From NCBI RefSeq assembly GCF_009745975.1, contig NZ_WHOL01000056.1:1-64000 (forward strand): DNA of 64,000 nucleotides, given 5' to 3'. The notes under the pieces were generated by a model. The model had not been told where the DNA came from. It saw only the letters and a program-made list of their open reading frames with translations, and ran no database searches. The stretch is from Actinokineospora pegani (GTDB lineage Bacteria > Actinomycetota > Actinomycetes > Mycobacteriales > Pseudonocardiaceae). The translations under genes and the position numbers were made by a program. How positions within the stretch are numbered: the first letter of the stretch is position 1; every line of letters begins with the position of its first letter. Positions 34,727 to 42,373 of the stretch are shown piece by piece.

Positions 34727-34984
34727 TCAGCGGACCCGGGGCTTGCGGAAGCGCCTGCTGTGCCAGCGGCGCACCCGGTCTGTCATCGCGCGCAGGCCAC
34801 GGGACCTGTGCACGCCTACGATTGGCCCGTCCAGCCGGGGGTCCGCACTGTCGAGTGTGGACCCACCGGCGGTCGAGCGCAGCGCGGCGAGCCCGGCGAC
34901 GAACTCGTCCGGGTCGCCGCCGACGTCGGGGTGGGCACGGCGGACGAACTCGCGGATGGCCGCCTTGTCCTCCCGGCCGCTCAT
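34727..34984 (-). CDS. small protein with J-domain-like HPD motif
   Basis: An 85-residue protein. IREFVRRAHPDVGGDPDEFV (about 10-29) resembles the end of helix II, the HPD tripeptide and helix III start of a DnaJ J-domain, though a complete four-helix J-domain would not fit. The C-terminal part is strongly basic (RVRRWHSRRFRKPRVR) and could bind membrane or nucleic acid. ATG overlaps the stop of the preceding gene (ATGA). Its constant place in an Asp23 operon suggests chaperone recruitment to the assembly, but this is inference from the motif alone. Confidence 0.6.
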   Translation of the reverse strand: MSGREDKAAIREFVRRAHPDVGGDPDEFVAGLAALRSTAGGSTLDSADPRLDGPIVGVHRSRGLRAMTDRVRRWHSRRFRKPRVR

Positions 34985-35310
34985 CCGGCCGCCGCGGGCG
35001 GTCCGGTGGCGAGGTCGGCCACGTGCACGTCCACCGGCACCGGTCCGAGCAGCGCCCGCACCCGGTCGCGCACCCGTCCGGCCACAGCCGGGACTTGCGT
35101 ACCCCAGGCCAGCACGACCGAGACCTCCACGCCGCCAGCGCCCACCCGGACCCCGACGACCCGGCGTCCGGGCAGTGCGGTGGCGACGGTGTCGAACGCG
35201 CCGCCGTCCAGCGCCACCACATCGGGGTCGGCGAGCACCGCGGCGCCGATGGCCGCGGCCGCCTCGCCGGTCAGCGGCGTCGGGTCCGGCGGGGTCACGG
35301 CGCTGGTCAC
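34981..35310 (-). CDS. short Asp23-like protein
   Basis: A 109-residue, Ala/Val-rich protein with alternating strand pattern: RRVVGVRVGAGGVEVSVVLA and VPAVAGRVRDRVRALLGPVP then VDVHVADL. This is the core beta-alpha-alpha-beta pattern of Asp23/Gls24 domains, in a shortened form. No signal peptide. GTG start overlaps the upstream Asp23 gene stop, and its own stop overlaps the HPD gene start, so all three are translationally coupled. Confidence 0.65.
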   Translation of the reverse strand: MTSAVTPPDPTPLTGEAAAAIGAAVLADPDVVALDGGAFDTVATALPGRRVVGVRVGAGGVEVSVVLAWGTQVPAVAGRVRDRVRALLGPVPVDVHVADLATGPPAAAG

Positions 35311-35789
35311 TCCACTCGGGACGTGACCGGCGTGGGCTCCTCGTCGCCCTCGTCGGGCAGGTGGATGTCGTTGACCGCGATGTTGACCTCGATCACCTCG
35401 AGGCCGGTCATCCGCTCCACGGCGTTGATCACGTTGCGGCGCACGGCGCGCGCGAGTTCGACGATGCCCACGCCGTACTCGACGACGACGTCGAGGTCGA
35501 TGGCGGCCTGCTTCTCGCCGACCTCGACCGACACCCCGGAGGTGGACACGGTGCCCGCGCCGGGGATGCGCTCGCGGATCGCGCCGAACGCGCGCGACAC
35601 GCCGCCGCCCATCGCGTGGACGCCGGTCACCTCTTTCGTGGCCATGCCCGCGATCTTCTGCACGACGTTCGAGGCGATGGTGGTCTTGCCCTGGCTCTGG
35701 TCGTCGGCCAGGCGGGCGGGGGCCTGCCCCACGCGCGAGGTGGTGGGCTCCGTGGCCGTGTTGGCTTGGGTCGTGCTCGTGTTTGCCAT
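35307..35789 (-). CDS. Asp23/Gls24 family envelope stress protein
   Basis: A 160-residue Asp23/Gls24 protein, the most canonical of the cluster. A polar, Thr-rich N-terminus (~40 residues) precedes the domain: GKTTIASNVVQKIAGMATKE, GVSVEVGEKQAAIDLDVVVE, YGVGIVELARAVRRNVINAV and GLEVIEVNIAVNDIHLPDEG are typical. ATG at 35789 has GGAAGGGA about 9 nt upstream. The 135 bp in front of it is the widest gap in the cluster and the likely place for a second promoter, but I see no clear promoter sequence there. Confidence 0.9.
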   Translation of the reverse strand: MANTSTTQANTATEPTTSRVGQAPARLADDQSQGKTTIASNVVQKIAGMATKEVTGVHAMGGGVSRAFGAIRERIPGAGTVSTSGVSVEVGEKQAAIDLDVVVEYGVGIVELARAVRRNVINAVERMTGLEVIEVNIAVNDIHLPDEGDEEPTPVTSRVE

Positions 35790-35924
35790 CGTCGGCAGTC
35801 CCTTCCGTTCACATGGGTTCCGGCGTCCGCGAGTGTCGCTCCGGGCGCCGCACACATCAGATGCCCCGCCCTCCCGGAAACTCTCGCAAGGTCACCCGAA
35901 TGGGGGATGCGACACGATCCTGGC

Positions 35925-36497
35925 TCAGTCCACGACGTCGACGACCTCCACCGTGACCTCCGGCAGGCGGTCGGCCAGGTGGGCGGACAGCGCCAGGCGG
36001 ACGTGCGCGCGCAACCCCTCGGCCACCTCGACGGCGGCCACGCCGAAGCGGACTGCCAGTCCGAAGGAGACGGTGCCGTCCCGCACGGTCGTGGACCGCG
36101 CCCGGCCGCCGCCGGTCGCGGCCAGGAACTCCCGCGCGGCCTCCCGCGCCACGAACGCGACGACCTGCTCGGACACCCGCAGCACCCCGCCCTCCTGCGG
36201 CACCTCGACCGACCCGACCGCGCCGCGCGCGGACCGCACGGCCGCCAGCGCCCGACCCGCCAGGCCGGGCGGGGGCGGCACGGGGATCTCGGCGGCGGCT
36301 CGCACCAGCGACCACTCCGCCGCGGCCTCCGACAGCGCGGGCGCGCAGTACGGGCAGTGCTCGGCGTGCGCGGACAGCCCCGGGTCGACCGCTGGGCCGC
36401 CCACCGCCACGGCGACCAGGTCGTCCCACTCGCGCCCGCAGGGCAGCGCCCCGGTGCGGGCCCCCGCTGGGCCTCCCGTCCCGCTCGTGCCGTTCAT
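35925..36497 (-). CDS. zinc-binding anti-sigma factor fused to an Asp23-like domain
   Basis: A 190-residue protein in two parts. Near residue 45 HAEHCPYC forms the H-x3-C-x2-C of zinc-binding anti-sigma (ZAS) domains, with helices around it. The C-terminal half (about 95-190) has the Asp23 pattern: VLRVSEQVVAFVAREAAREF, STTVRDGTVSFGLAVRFGVA, AVEVAEGLRAHVRLALSAHL and PEVTVEVVDVVD. No membrane segment is visible, unlike many anti-sigma factors. It starts inside the stop of the ECF sigma gene (ATGA), the usual order for a sigma/anti-sigma pair. It could release sigma when Asp23 partners or the envelope change. Anti-sigma activity is inferred. Confidence 0.7.
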   Translation of the reverse strand: MNGTSGTGGPAGARTGALPCGREWDDLVAVAVGGPAVDPGLSAHAEHCPYCAPALSEAAAEWSLVRAAAEIPVPPPPGLAGRALAAVRSARGAVGSVEVPQEGGVLRVSEQVVAFVAREAAREFLAATGGGRARSTTVRDGTVSFGLAVRFGVAAVEVAEGLRAHVRLALSAHLADRLPEVTVEVVDVVD

Positions 36498-36997
36498 CGC
36501 AGCTCCCTCAGCTTGACGAGCAGGGCCGCGCGGGCCCGGTGCAGGCGCTTGTGCAGCACCGGGACGCTCAGTTCCAGCACGGCGGCGACCTCCTCGTAGG
36601 TCATGCCCTCCAGTTCGCGCAGCACCAGCGGCACCCGCTGCGAGGGCTCCAGCGCCGCGATCGCCCGGTGCACCGCCGCGGCCCGCTCGCCCAGCAGCGC
36701 CCATGCCTCCGGCGACGGCCGGTCGTCGGCGGGCTCGGGCACGCCGTCCAGCGGCACCGTGGGCCTGCGCCTGCGCAGGTGGGCCATGGCGGTGTTGGTG
36801 ACGACCCGGTACAGCCAGGTCGACACGGCGGAGTCGCCGCGGAAGGACGCCCGGCCGCGCCAGGCGGCGATCCAGGCGTCCTGCACGATGTCCTCGGCCT
36901 CGGCCGGGTCGCCGCACAGCCGCAGCGCCACCCGGTACATCCGGTCGGTGTGGGCGCGCACGACCCCGTCGAAGGCCGCCGCGCCCAGGCCGGTCAC
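36494..36997 (-). CDS. ECF sigma factor
   Basis: A 167-residue sigma-70 factor of the extracytoplasmic function class. Region 2 (about 15-70) includes RMYRVALRLCGDPAEAEDIV and QDAWIAAWRGRASFRG with VSTWLYRVVTNTAMAHLRRR. Region 4 (about 110-165) includes LEPSQRVPLVLRELEGMTYE and VAAVLELSVPVLHKRLHRAR. GTG start overlaps the stop of the reductase gene before it, and its stop overlaps the anti-sigma/Asp23 gene. It likely drives this operon as its own regulator, as is common for ECF loci; I could not identify a matching promoter. Confidence 0.9.
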   Translation of the reverse strand: MTGLGAAAFDGVVRAHTDRMYRVALRLCGDPAEAEDIVQDAWIAAWRGRASFRGDSAVSTWLYRVVTNTAMAHLRRRRPTVPLDGVPEPADDRPSPEAWALLGERAAAVHRAIAALEPSQRVPLVLRELEGMTYEEVAAVLELSVPVLHKRLHRARAALLVKLRELR

Positions 36998-37752
36998 CGG
37001 CCCCGTTTCCGGTAGCGCAACATCAGGAACCCGTCGTCGGCCAGCGCCGAGGCCAGCTCCATCCGCAGCGGCGCCGCGCCGGGCCCGGTCGCGATCCGCC
37101 CGGAGCCGCCACCGGCGAGCAGCGGGGCGACGGTCAGGTTCACCTGGTCGACCAGGTCCGCGGCGATCAGGTCCCCGAACAGCCGGGGCCCGCCCTCGCA
37201 GTCCACCCGGTTGAGGCCGCGCGCGGCCAGCGCGGCCAGCGCCGCGGCCGGGTCGAAGCCGTCCTCGCCCGCGACGACCACGTCCGCCCCGGCGTCGGCG
37301 AGCCGGGCCCTGGCCGCCGGGTCGGACGACCCGGCGGTGATGACGATGGGCGCCACGACGGTGTCGGTCAGCAGCGGCGAGTCCGGCGGCACCGAGCAGC
37401 GCGGGGTCACCACCGCGATGGGCGGCACCTCGGACAGGCCCAGGCGCGCCCGCCGGTCGGTGCGGGTCTCGGTGCGCTTGAGGCCCCGGTAGCCCTCCGC
37501 GCGCGCGGTGCCCCAGCCGACGAGGACCACGTCGGCGAGGTCGCGGCCGAGGGCGAAGACCTTCTTGTCCGCCGGGCTCGACAGGCCGCCGGACACCCCG
37601 TCGACGGCCACGGCGCCGTCCGCGCTGGTCACGAAGTTCACCTGGACGAAGGGGGCGTCGAGGCCCGCCGGGTAGTCGTAGAGCGCTTCCAGGGTCGTGT
37701 CGTCCACCACATCGGGGGTCTGGTCGGGGAGAGGGGGCCACAGCCTGTGCAC
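36994..37752 (-). CDS. RibD C-terminal (pyrimidine reductase) family protein
   Basis: A 252-residue dihydrofolate-reductase-fold protein of the RibD C-terminal family. FVQVNFVTSADGAVAVDGVS opens the NADPH site, followed by SPADKKVFALGRDLADVVLV (GWGTARAEGY), GGPRLFGDLIAADLVDQVNL and the C-terminal RYRKRGR. The riboflavin-type enzyme reduces a pyrimidinone intermediate using NADPH; as no deaminase domain or rib genes are here, the true substrate is open. GTG start at 37752. It is divergent from zapE across only 33 bp and its stop overlaps the ECF sigma start, making it the first gene of the long minus-strand run. Confidence 0.85.
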   Translation of the reverse strand: MHRLWPPLPDQTPDVVDDTTLEALYDYPAGLDAPFVQVNFVTSADGAVAVDGVSGGLSSPADKKVFALGRDLADVVLVGWGTARAEGYRGLKRTETRTDRRARLGLSEVPPIAVVTPRCSVPPDSPLLTDTVVAPIVITAGSSDPAARARLADAGADVVVAGEDGFDPAAALAALAARGLNRVDCEGGPRLFGDLIAADLVDQVNLTVAPLLAGGGSGRIATGPGAAPLRMELASALADDGFLMLRYRKRGR

Positions 37753-37785
37753 GTGCCCAGCCAAGCACGCCGTTACGCTCCCGGC

Positions 37786-38832
37786 ATGTCCGCAGGCAGG
37801 CTCACCGACCGAACGCCTCAGATCAGCCCGGACGAGCTGATCGCCGCGCTGGCCCCGCCGCCGCGCTTCGGCGAGGTCCGGTTCGACACCTACGTGCCCA
37901 ACCCCGACGAGCCCAGCCAGGCGGCCGCGGTGGAGTCCGGGCGGGCCTTCGCCGCCGAGGTCGGCTCCGGCGGCGGGGAGCGCTCGTTGCTGCGCAGGGT
38001 GTTCGGCGGCCGGTCGGCCGGGTCGTCCACGGGCAAGCCGGGGCTCTACCTCGACGGCGGGTTCGGCGTCGGCAAGACCCACCTGCTGGCCTCGCTGTGG
38101 CACGAGGTCCCCGGGCCCAAGGCGTTCGGCACGTTCGTCGAGGTCACCAACCTCGTCGGCGCGCTGGGGTTCCGGGAGGCGGTGACCCGGCTGTCCGGGC
38201 ACCGGCTGCTGGCCATCGACGAGTTCGAGCTCGACGACCCGGGCGACACCATGCTGGTGACCCGGCTGCTGTCGGAGCTGACCGACGCGGGCGTGCACGT
38301 GGCGGCCACCTCGAACACGCTGCCGGACAAGCTGGGGGAGGGGCGGTTCGCCGCCGAGGACTTCCTGCGCGAGATCCAGGCGCTGTCGGCCCGGTTCACC
38401 GTCGTGCGCGTCGACGGGCCCGACTACCGCCACCGCGGCCTGCCCGACGCCCCGGCCCCGATGTCCGACGCGGACCTGGCCGCGAGCGCCGAACGGGTCG
38501 AAGGGGCCACTCTGGACGACTTCGGTGCCCTGTGCGAGCACTTGGCGCGGTTGCACCCTTCGCGCTACGGCAAACTCGTCGACGGCGTGGCGGCGGTGCA
38601 CCTGCGGGGGGTGGCCCCGCTGGGCGGGCAGGACGTGGCGTTGCGGCTGGTGGCCTTCGCCGACCGCCTCTACGACCGGGCGGTGCCGGTGGTCGTGTCC
38701 GGGCGGCCGGTGTCGGAGCTGTTCACCGACGAGATGCTGCGCGGCGGCTATCGCAAGAAGTACCTGCGGGCGGTCAGCAGGCTGGTGGCGCTGTCGCGGG
38801 ACGCGGCGTCGTTGCCGGGCCCCCGCGACTGA
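37786..38832 (+). CDS. zapE: cell division protein ZapE (AFG1-like ATPase)
   Basis: A 348-residue AFG1/ZapE-type P-loop ATPase. Walker A is GGFGVGKTHLLASLW (about 88-102), Walker B is LLAIDEFELDD, sensor/arginine regions are VAATSNTLPD and HRGLPDAPAPM, and the C-terminal RGVAPLGGQDVALRLVAFAD and YRKKYLRAVSRLVAL are family features. In E. coli ZapE acts on FtsZ at constriction under low oxygen; its mitochondrial relative works in protein quality control. The region between about 60 and 85 is a polar insertion before the ATP site. ATG at 37786. A small hairpin follows the stop. Confidence 0.9.
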   Translation: MSAGRLTDRTPQISPDELIAALAPPPRFGEVRFDTYVPNPDEPSQAAAVESGRAFAAEVGSGGGERSLLRRVFGGRSAGSSTGKPGLYLDGGFGVGKTHLLASLWHEVPGPKAFGTFVEVTNLVGALGFREAVTRLSGHRLLAIDEFELDDPGDTMLVTRLLSELTDAGVHVAATSNTLPDKLGEGRFAAEDFLREIQALSARFTVVRVDGPDYRHRGLPDAPAPMSDADLAASAERVEGATLDDFGALCEHLARLHPSRYGKLVDGVAAVHLRGVAPLGGQDVALRLVAFADRLYDRAVPVVVSGRPVSELFTDEMLRGGYRKKYLRAVSRLVALSRDAASLPGPRD

Positions 38833-38869
38833 GCGCCGGGCTGGGGTACCGCCAGGTCGTGTTCCGGAA

Positions 38870-38888
38870 GTCCGTTCGAAACACGGAC
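38870..38888. terminator. short hairpin between convergent genes
   Basis: GTCCGT-N7-ACGGAC, 6-bp stem with 7-nt loop, between the zapE stop and the stop of the small minus-strand gene, whose stop codon touches it. Weak on its own. Confidence 0.35.
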
Positions 38889-39076
38889 TAAGTCCGGCGG
38901 GTCGGCGAGGACTTGTGCTCGTCGATCAGCGCCCACACCGACTTCCCGGTGGTGCTCCCCGCCGCGCGCGAGCCCGCTTGCCTGCGGGCTCGGGGCACGG
39001 GGTCGCCGGTGTCGAAAGCGCGCCCCGGGGCGCTGAGTTCCTGGCTGATCTGGTCGTAGATGGGTGTGTCGGTCAC
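38888..39076 (-). CDS. small hypothetical protein
   Basis: A 62-residue polar protein: VTDTPIYDQISQELSAPGRA, then an Arg-rich middle and a C-terminus KSVWALIDEHKSSPTRRT. No family recognised; similarly short proteins beginning TDTPIYDQ seem common in Pseudonocardiales. The GTG at 39076 is preferred because GGAAAGG lies 6 nt upstream, while the ATG at 39082 directly abuts it. Lone gene between convergent zapE and a PAP2 gene. Confidence 0.55.
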   Translation of the reverse strand: MTDTPIYDQISQELSAPGRAFDTGDPVPRARRQAGSRAAGSTTGKSVWALIDEHKSSPTRRT

Positions 39077-39164
39077 CGCCATCCTTTCCGTCGCGAAAGG
39101 CCGCACTGCCAGGCTACGCACCGTACGCCGTCGGTTTCACGGCGCCACACGGTGGGCCCCCTGG

Positions 39165-39848
39165 CTACTTCGTGTGAACGAAATCGGGGGGCCGGCTACT
39201 CTTCGACACCTTCTCCGCTGACGAGGGCACCCGGTCGACCACCCACGCGAGGACGATGACCGTGCCGGTCGCCCAGAACACCGCGCCCACGGTGTCGCTC
39301 GGGTAGTGGTAGTCCAGGCCGACGATCGCCCCGGCCGCCACTGCGGTCAGCGCCACGGCGGCCGTCCCGGCGCCCAGTGCGGCCAGCGCCCGCCTGCCCG
39401 GCGCGGCGTTGCCCGCGATGACCACCGCGACAACCGCCAGGACCGCCGCCATCGTGCCGGTGTGGCCGCTCGGGTAGGCGAGGTAGTCGTTGTGCGTGCG
39501 GTCGAACAGCGGCTTGAGCACCCACGTGTTGAGCGCCGCGGTGACCACGGGACCGGCGACGGCCAGCACCGCCACCCTCGGCCTGCCCGCGCGCAGCGCC
39601 ACCACCACCAGCACCAGCACGATCACCGCGATCGACACCGAGCGGGTCGCGTACGACAGCGGCGTCAGCGCGCCGGGCAGGTGGGTGAACAGCCGCCCGG
39701 TGGCCCGGGACAGCGCCAAGTCCACCGGGCCCGCGCTCGTCTGGCCCGCGACCGCCAGGCCCAGGCCGAGCACGACCGCGTAGCAGGCGGCGACGACCGC
39801 GGCCGCCGCCGCGCCCGCGCCCTCGGGCAGCAGCCGGTGTCGCTCCAC
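39165..39848 (-). CDS. PAP2 family phosphatase
   Basis: An integral membrane protein of about 227 residues in the type 2 phosphatidic-acid phosphatase family. Motif 1 is KPLFDRTHN, motif 2 is AYPSGHTGTM with the catalytic histidine, and motif 3 is GLDYHYPSDTVGA with the nucleophile-activating histidine and aspartate. Six hydrophobic segments surround them. Such enzymes dephosphorylate lipid phosphates or undecaprenyl pyrophosphate on the outer face. Starts at GTG 39848 or 39857; neither has a clear ribosome binding site. The C-terminal tail is basic (SSAEKVSKSSRPPDF). 23 bp from the PPK2 gene, so they may be co-transcribed. Confidence 0.85.
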   Translation of the reverse strand: MERHRLLPEGAGAAAAAVVAACYAVVLGLGLAVAGQTSAGPVDLALSRATGRLFTHLPGALTPLSYATRSVSIAVIVLVLVVVALRAGRPRVAVLAVAGPVVTAALNTWVLKPLFDRTHNDYLAYPSGHTGTMAAVLAVVAVVIAGNAAPGRRALAALGAGTAAVALTAVAAGAIVGLDYHYPSDTVGAVFWATGTVIVLAWVVDRVPSSAEKVSKSSRPPDFVHTK

Positions 39849-39871
39849 GCCGCCCACTATGCCCGAACGGG

Positions 39872-40708
39872 TCAGCCCAGGGGGTCGGCGTCGGTGAGCC
39901 TCGCCAGCTCCGCGGCCACGTCGTAGGTCGGCGCGGGCGGGACCGGCGCGAGGTCCTCCAGCGTCTCCAGCAGCAGGTTCGCCACCGCCCAGTTGCGGTA
40001 CCACTTGCGGTCGGCCGGGACGGCGTACCAGGGGGCCGCGTCGGTCGCGCACCGGCGCATGGCCTCTTCGTAGGCGTGCTCGTAGTCCGACCACCGCGCC
40101 CGCGCGGCGACGTCGGCCGGGGAGTACTTCCACTGCTTGGCCGGGTTGGTGAGCCGGGCGATCAGCCGCTTGCGCTGCTCCCCGGCGGACAGGTGCAGGA
40201 AGACCTTGACCAGGGTGGTGCCGGACTCGGTCAGCGACGCCTCGAAGTCGTTGATCTCGTCGTAGCGGGCCCGCCAGACCTCCTCCGGGACGATCTCGTC
40301 GACCCTGGCGACGAGGACGTCCTCGTAGTGCGAGCGGTCGAACACGCCGATGTAGCCCGGCTTGGGCAACCGCTTGCGGACGCGCCACAGGAAGTCGTGG
40401 CGCAGTTCGGCCCGCGTCGGCGCCCCGAACCCGGTCACGAGCAGGCCCTGGGGGTTGACCAGGCCGCAGACGTGCCGGACGACACCGCCCTTGCCGGAGG
40501 TGTCCATGCCCTGCAGCACCAGCAGGACCGACCGCCGCTTCTCGGCCCACAGCGCCTCTTGCAGCTCGCCGAGCCTGGTCTTGATCGCGGTCACCGCCTC
40601 GGCGGCCTCGGCCTTGCCGGTCGGGCCCACCGGGGTGTCGCGCGGTCCGGGCAGCACGCCGTCGCCCGGTCGCAACCGCAGCGTGTCCCGCACTCCTGCC
40701 TTCGCCAT
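39872..40708 (-). CDS. ppk2: polyphosphate kinase 2 family protein
   Basis: A 278-residue PPK2-family kinase, which moves phosphate between polyphosphate and nucleotides. Walker A is VLQGMDTSGKGGVVRHVC (about 64-81); Walker B with the acidic residue is YIGVFDRSHYEDVLVARV (about 120); the lid is NPAKQWKYSPADVAARARWS followed by DYEHAYEEAM, and PWYAVPADRKWYRNWAV is the conserved C-terminal segment. One-domain type, so class I or III; the nucleotide preference cannot be read. ATG at 40708. It is divergent from the ornithine aminotransferase gene across 125 bp containing GCAAT repeats. Confidence 0.9.
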   Translation of the reverse strand: MAKAGVRDTLRLRPGDGVLPGPRDTPVGPTGKAEAAEAVTAIKTRLGELQEALWAEKRRSVLLVLQGMDTSGKGGVVRHVCGLVNPQGLLVTGFGAPTRAELRHDFLWRVRKRLPKPGYIGVFDRSHYEDVLVARVDEIVPEEVWRARYDEINDFEASLTESGTTLVKVFLHLSAGEQRKRLIARLTNPAKQWKYSPADVAARARWSDYEHAYEEAMRRCATDAAPWYAVPADRKWYRNWAVANLLLETLEDLAPVPPAPTYDVAAELARLTDADPLG

Positions 40709-40732
40709 GCGGTGCAGAGTAACCCGACAGAC

Positions 40733-40788
40733 GCAATGATCGCCTGCCAACGTCGACCACCACGCAACGATTGCCCGTCAAAAGCAAT
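40733..40788. promoter_or_regulatory. GCAAT/ATTGC repeats in the ppk2-rocD divergent region
   Basis: GCAAT at 40733-40737 and 40784-40788 and the dyad GCAACGATTGC at 40764-40774 lie between the divergent starts. ATTGC and GCAAT also form an inverted repeat (40770-40774 with 40784-40788). Lrp/AsnC regulators, which often control ornithine and lysine aminotransferase genes, bind loose A/T-containing dyads like these. The regulator is not in the window. Confidence 0.35.
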
Positions 40789-40833
40789 GCTCGACGGCTG
40801 ATTCGCCTGGTGGTCTGGGCCTAGCCTGGGGGC

Positions 40834-42042
40834 ATGACCGCGACCGCCGCCACCCCCGGGACCGACCACCTCGCGCTGGCCGACGAGTGGAGCACGCACA
40901 ACTACCACCCGCTGCCGGTGGTGGTCGCCGAGGGCGAGGGCGCCTGGGTCACCGACGTGCGCGGCAGGCGCTTCCTCGACTTCCTGGCAGGCTACTCGGC
41001 GCTCAACTTCGGGCACCGCCACCCGGCGCTGCTCGCGGCGGCGGCCGAGCAGCTCGGCAGGCTCACGCTGACCAGCCGGGCGTTCCACCACGACCAGTTC
41101 GGCCCGTTCTGCCGGGAGCTGGCCGAGCTGACCGGCACCGAGATGGTGCTGCCGATGAACACCGGCGCCGAGGCCGTCGAGTCCGCGATCAAGGTCGCCC
41201 GCAAGTGGGCCTACCAGGTCAAGGGCGTGCCCGCCGACACCGCCGAGATCCTGGTGGTCGGCGACAACTTCCACGGCCGCACCACCACGATCATCTCCTT
41301 CTCCACCGACCCCACCGCCCGCGACGGCTTCGGCCCCTTCACCCCGGGCTTCCAGGTCCTTCCCCACGGCGACGCCGCGGCGCTGGCCGCCGCCATCACC
41401 GACCGCACCGCCGCGGTCCTGCTGGAGCCCATCCAGGGCGAGGCGGGCGTGAACGTCCCGCCACCGGGCTACCTCGCCGAGGTCCGCCGCCTCTGCGACG
41501 CCGAGAACGTGCTGCTCATCGCCGACGAGATCCAGTCCGGCCTCGCCCGCACCGGCGCCCTGTTCGCCCTCGACCACGAGGGCGTCCGCGCCGACCTCTA
41601 CACCCTCGGCAAGGCCCTGGGCGGCGGCATCCTCCCCGTCTCCGCCGTCGTGGGCCGCCGCGACGTCCTCGGCGTCCTGCGCCCCGGCGAGCACGGCTCG
41701 ACCTTCGGCGGCAACCCCCTGTCCTGCGCCGTCGCCCGCGCCGTCATCGTCCTGCTGGCCACCGGGGAGTTCCAGCACCGCTCCACCACCCTCGGCGCCC
41801 ACCTCCACACCCGCCTCAACGCCCTCGTCGGCAGGGGCGTCACCGCTGTCACCGGCCGCGGCCTGTGGGCCGGTGTCCAGCTCACGTCGCTGTCGGGCCG
41901 CGCGGCCTCGGAGGCATTGATGGAGCGCGGGGTGCTGTGCAAGGAGACCCACGGCAACACGTTGCGCATGGCCCCGCCTCTGGTCGTCACCGAGGCCGAG
42001 ATCGATCTCGCGGTGGACGCCCTCGCCGACGTCCTGGGCTGA
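40834..42042 (+). CDS. rocD: ornithine aminotransferase
   Basis: A 402-residue class III PLP aminotransferase matching ornithine-oxo-acid transaminase, which turns ornithine into glutamate semialdehyde in arginine/proline metabolism. Key segments are EGAWVTDVRGRRFLDFLAGY, LPMNTGAEAVESAIKVARKW, VVGDNFHGRTTTIISFS, LLEPIQGEAGVNVPPPGYL, LIADEIQSGLARTG and the PLP lysine in LYTLGKALGGGILPVS (about residue 259). GEHGSTFGGNPLSCA follows. Length is normal. Single gene with no other arginine-pathway gene nearby. The upstream GCAAT repeats may carry its regulation. Confidence 0.92.
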   Translation: MTATAATPGTDHLALADEWSTHNYHPLPVVVAEGEGAWVTDVRGRRFLDFLAGYSALNFGHRHPALLAAAAEQLGRLTLTSRAFHHDQFGPFCRELAELTGTEMVLPMNTGAEAVESAIKVARKWAYQVKGVPADTAEILVVGDNFHGRTTTIISFSTDPTARDGFGPFTPGFQVLPHGDAAALAAAITDRTAAVLLEPIQGEAGVNVPPPGYLAEVRRLCDAENVLLIADEIQSGLARTGALFALDHEGVRADLYTLGKALGGGILPVSAVVGRRDVLGVLRPGEHGSTFGGNPLSCAVARAVIVLLATGEFQHRSTTLGAHLHTRLNALVGRGVTAVTGRGLWAGVQLTSLSGRAASEALMERGVLCKETHGNTLRMAPPLVVTEAEIDLAVDALADVLG

Positions 42043-42108
42043 GGGCGTCCACACGGGGGAGTGACACCGCCGCGAGGCCGCTTCGCCCCCATACTGTCCT
42101 CGCGCCGA

Positions 42109-42351
42109 CTAGCGAATCCGCCTCTGCAGGACTGTGTGGACGGCGAGGGCTGCGGAAGCGGTCACGATCGGCACGACCAAGCTGGGCGTCAAGATCTCGG
42201 CAAGCACTTCAAGCACGCCCCAGGTGGGTGACTCCTGAGCTGCTGCGCCCACGAACGCCGCGATGCCGACGGCAAGCAGGTAGATCACGACAGTCCTGAC
42301 TGGGATGCCGCCGAACTTGGGCGGTTCGTCGGGGTCGTGTGCGCCGGTCAT
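42109..42351 (-). CDS. small two-segment membrane protein, unknown
   Basis: An 80-residue protein: a polar start (TGAHDPDEPPKFGGIPV), then two membrane segments, TVVIYLLAVGIAAFVGAAAQ and LTPSLVVPIVTASAALAVHT, and a basic end (VLQRRIR). Length and layout suggest a small phage-like or accessory membrane protein, but I recognise no family. ATG at 42351; divergent from cas3 across a 325-bp structured region. It is the last gene before the CRISPR-Cas locus on the left. Whether it belongs to the locus is unknown. Confidence 0.55.
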   Translation of the reverse strand: MTGAHDPDEPPKFGGIPVRTVVIYLLAVGIAAFVGAAAQESPTWGVLEVLAEILTPSLVVPIVTASAALAVHTVLQRRIR

Positions 42352-42373
42352 TTCGTGCTCTCCGTAACGGTGG

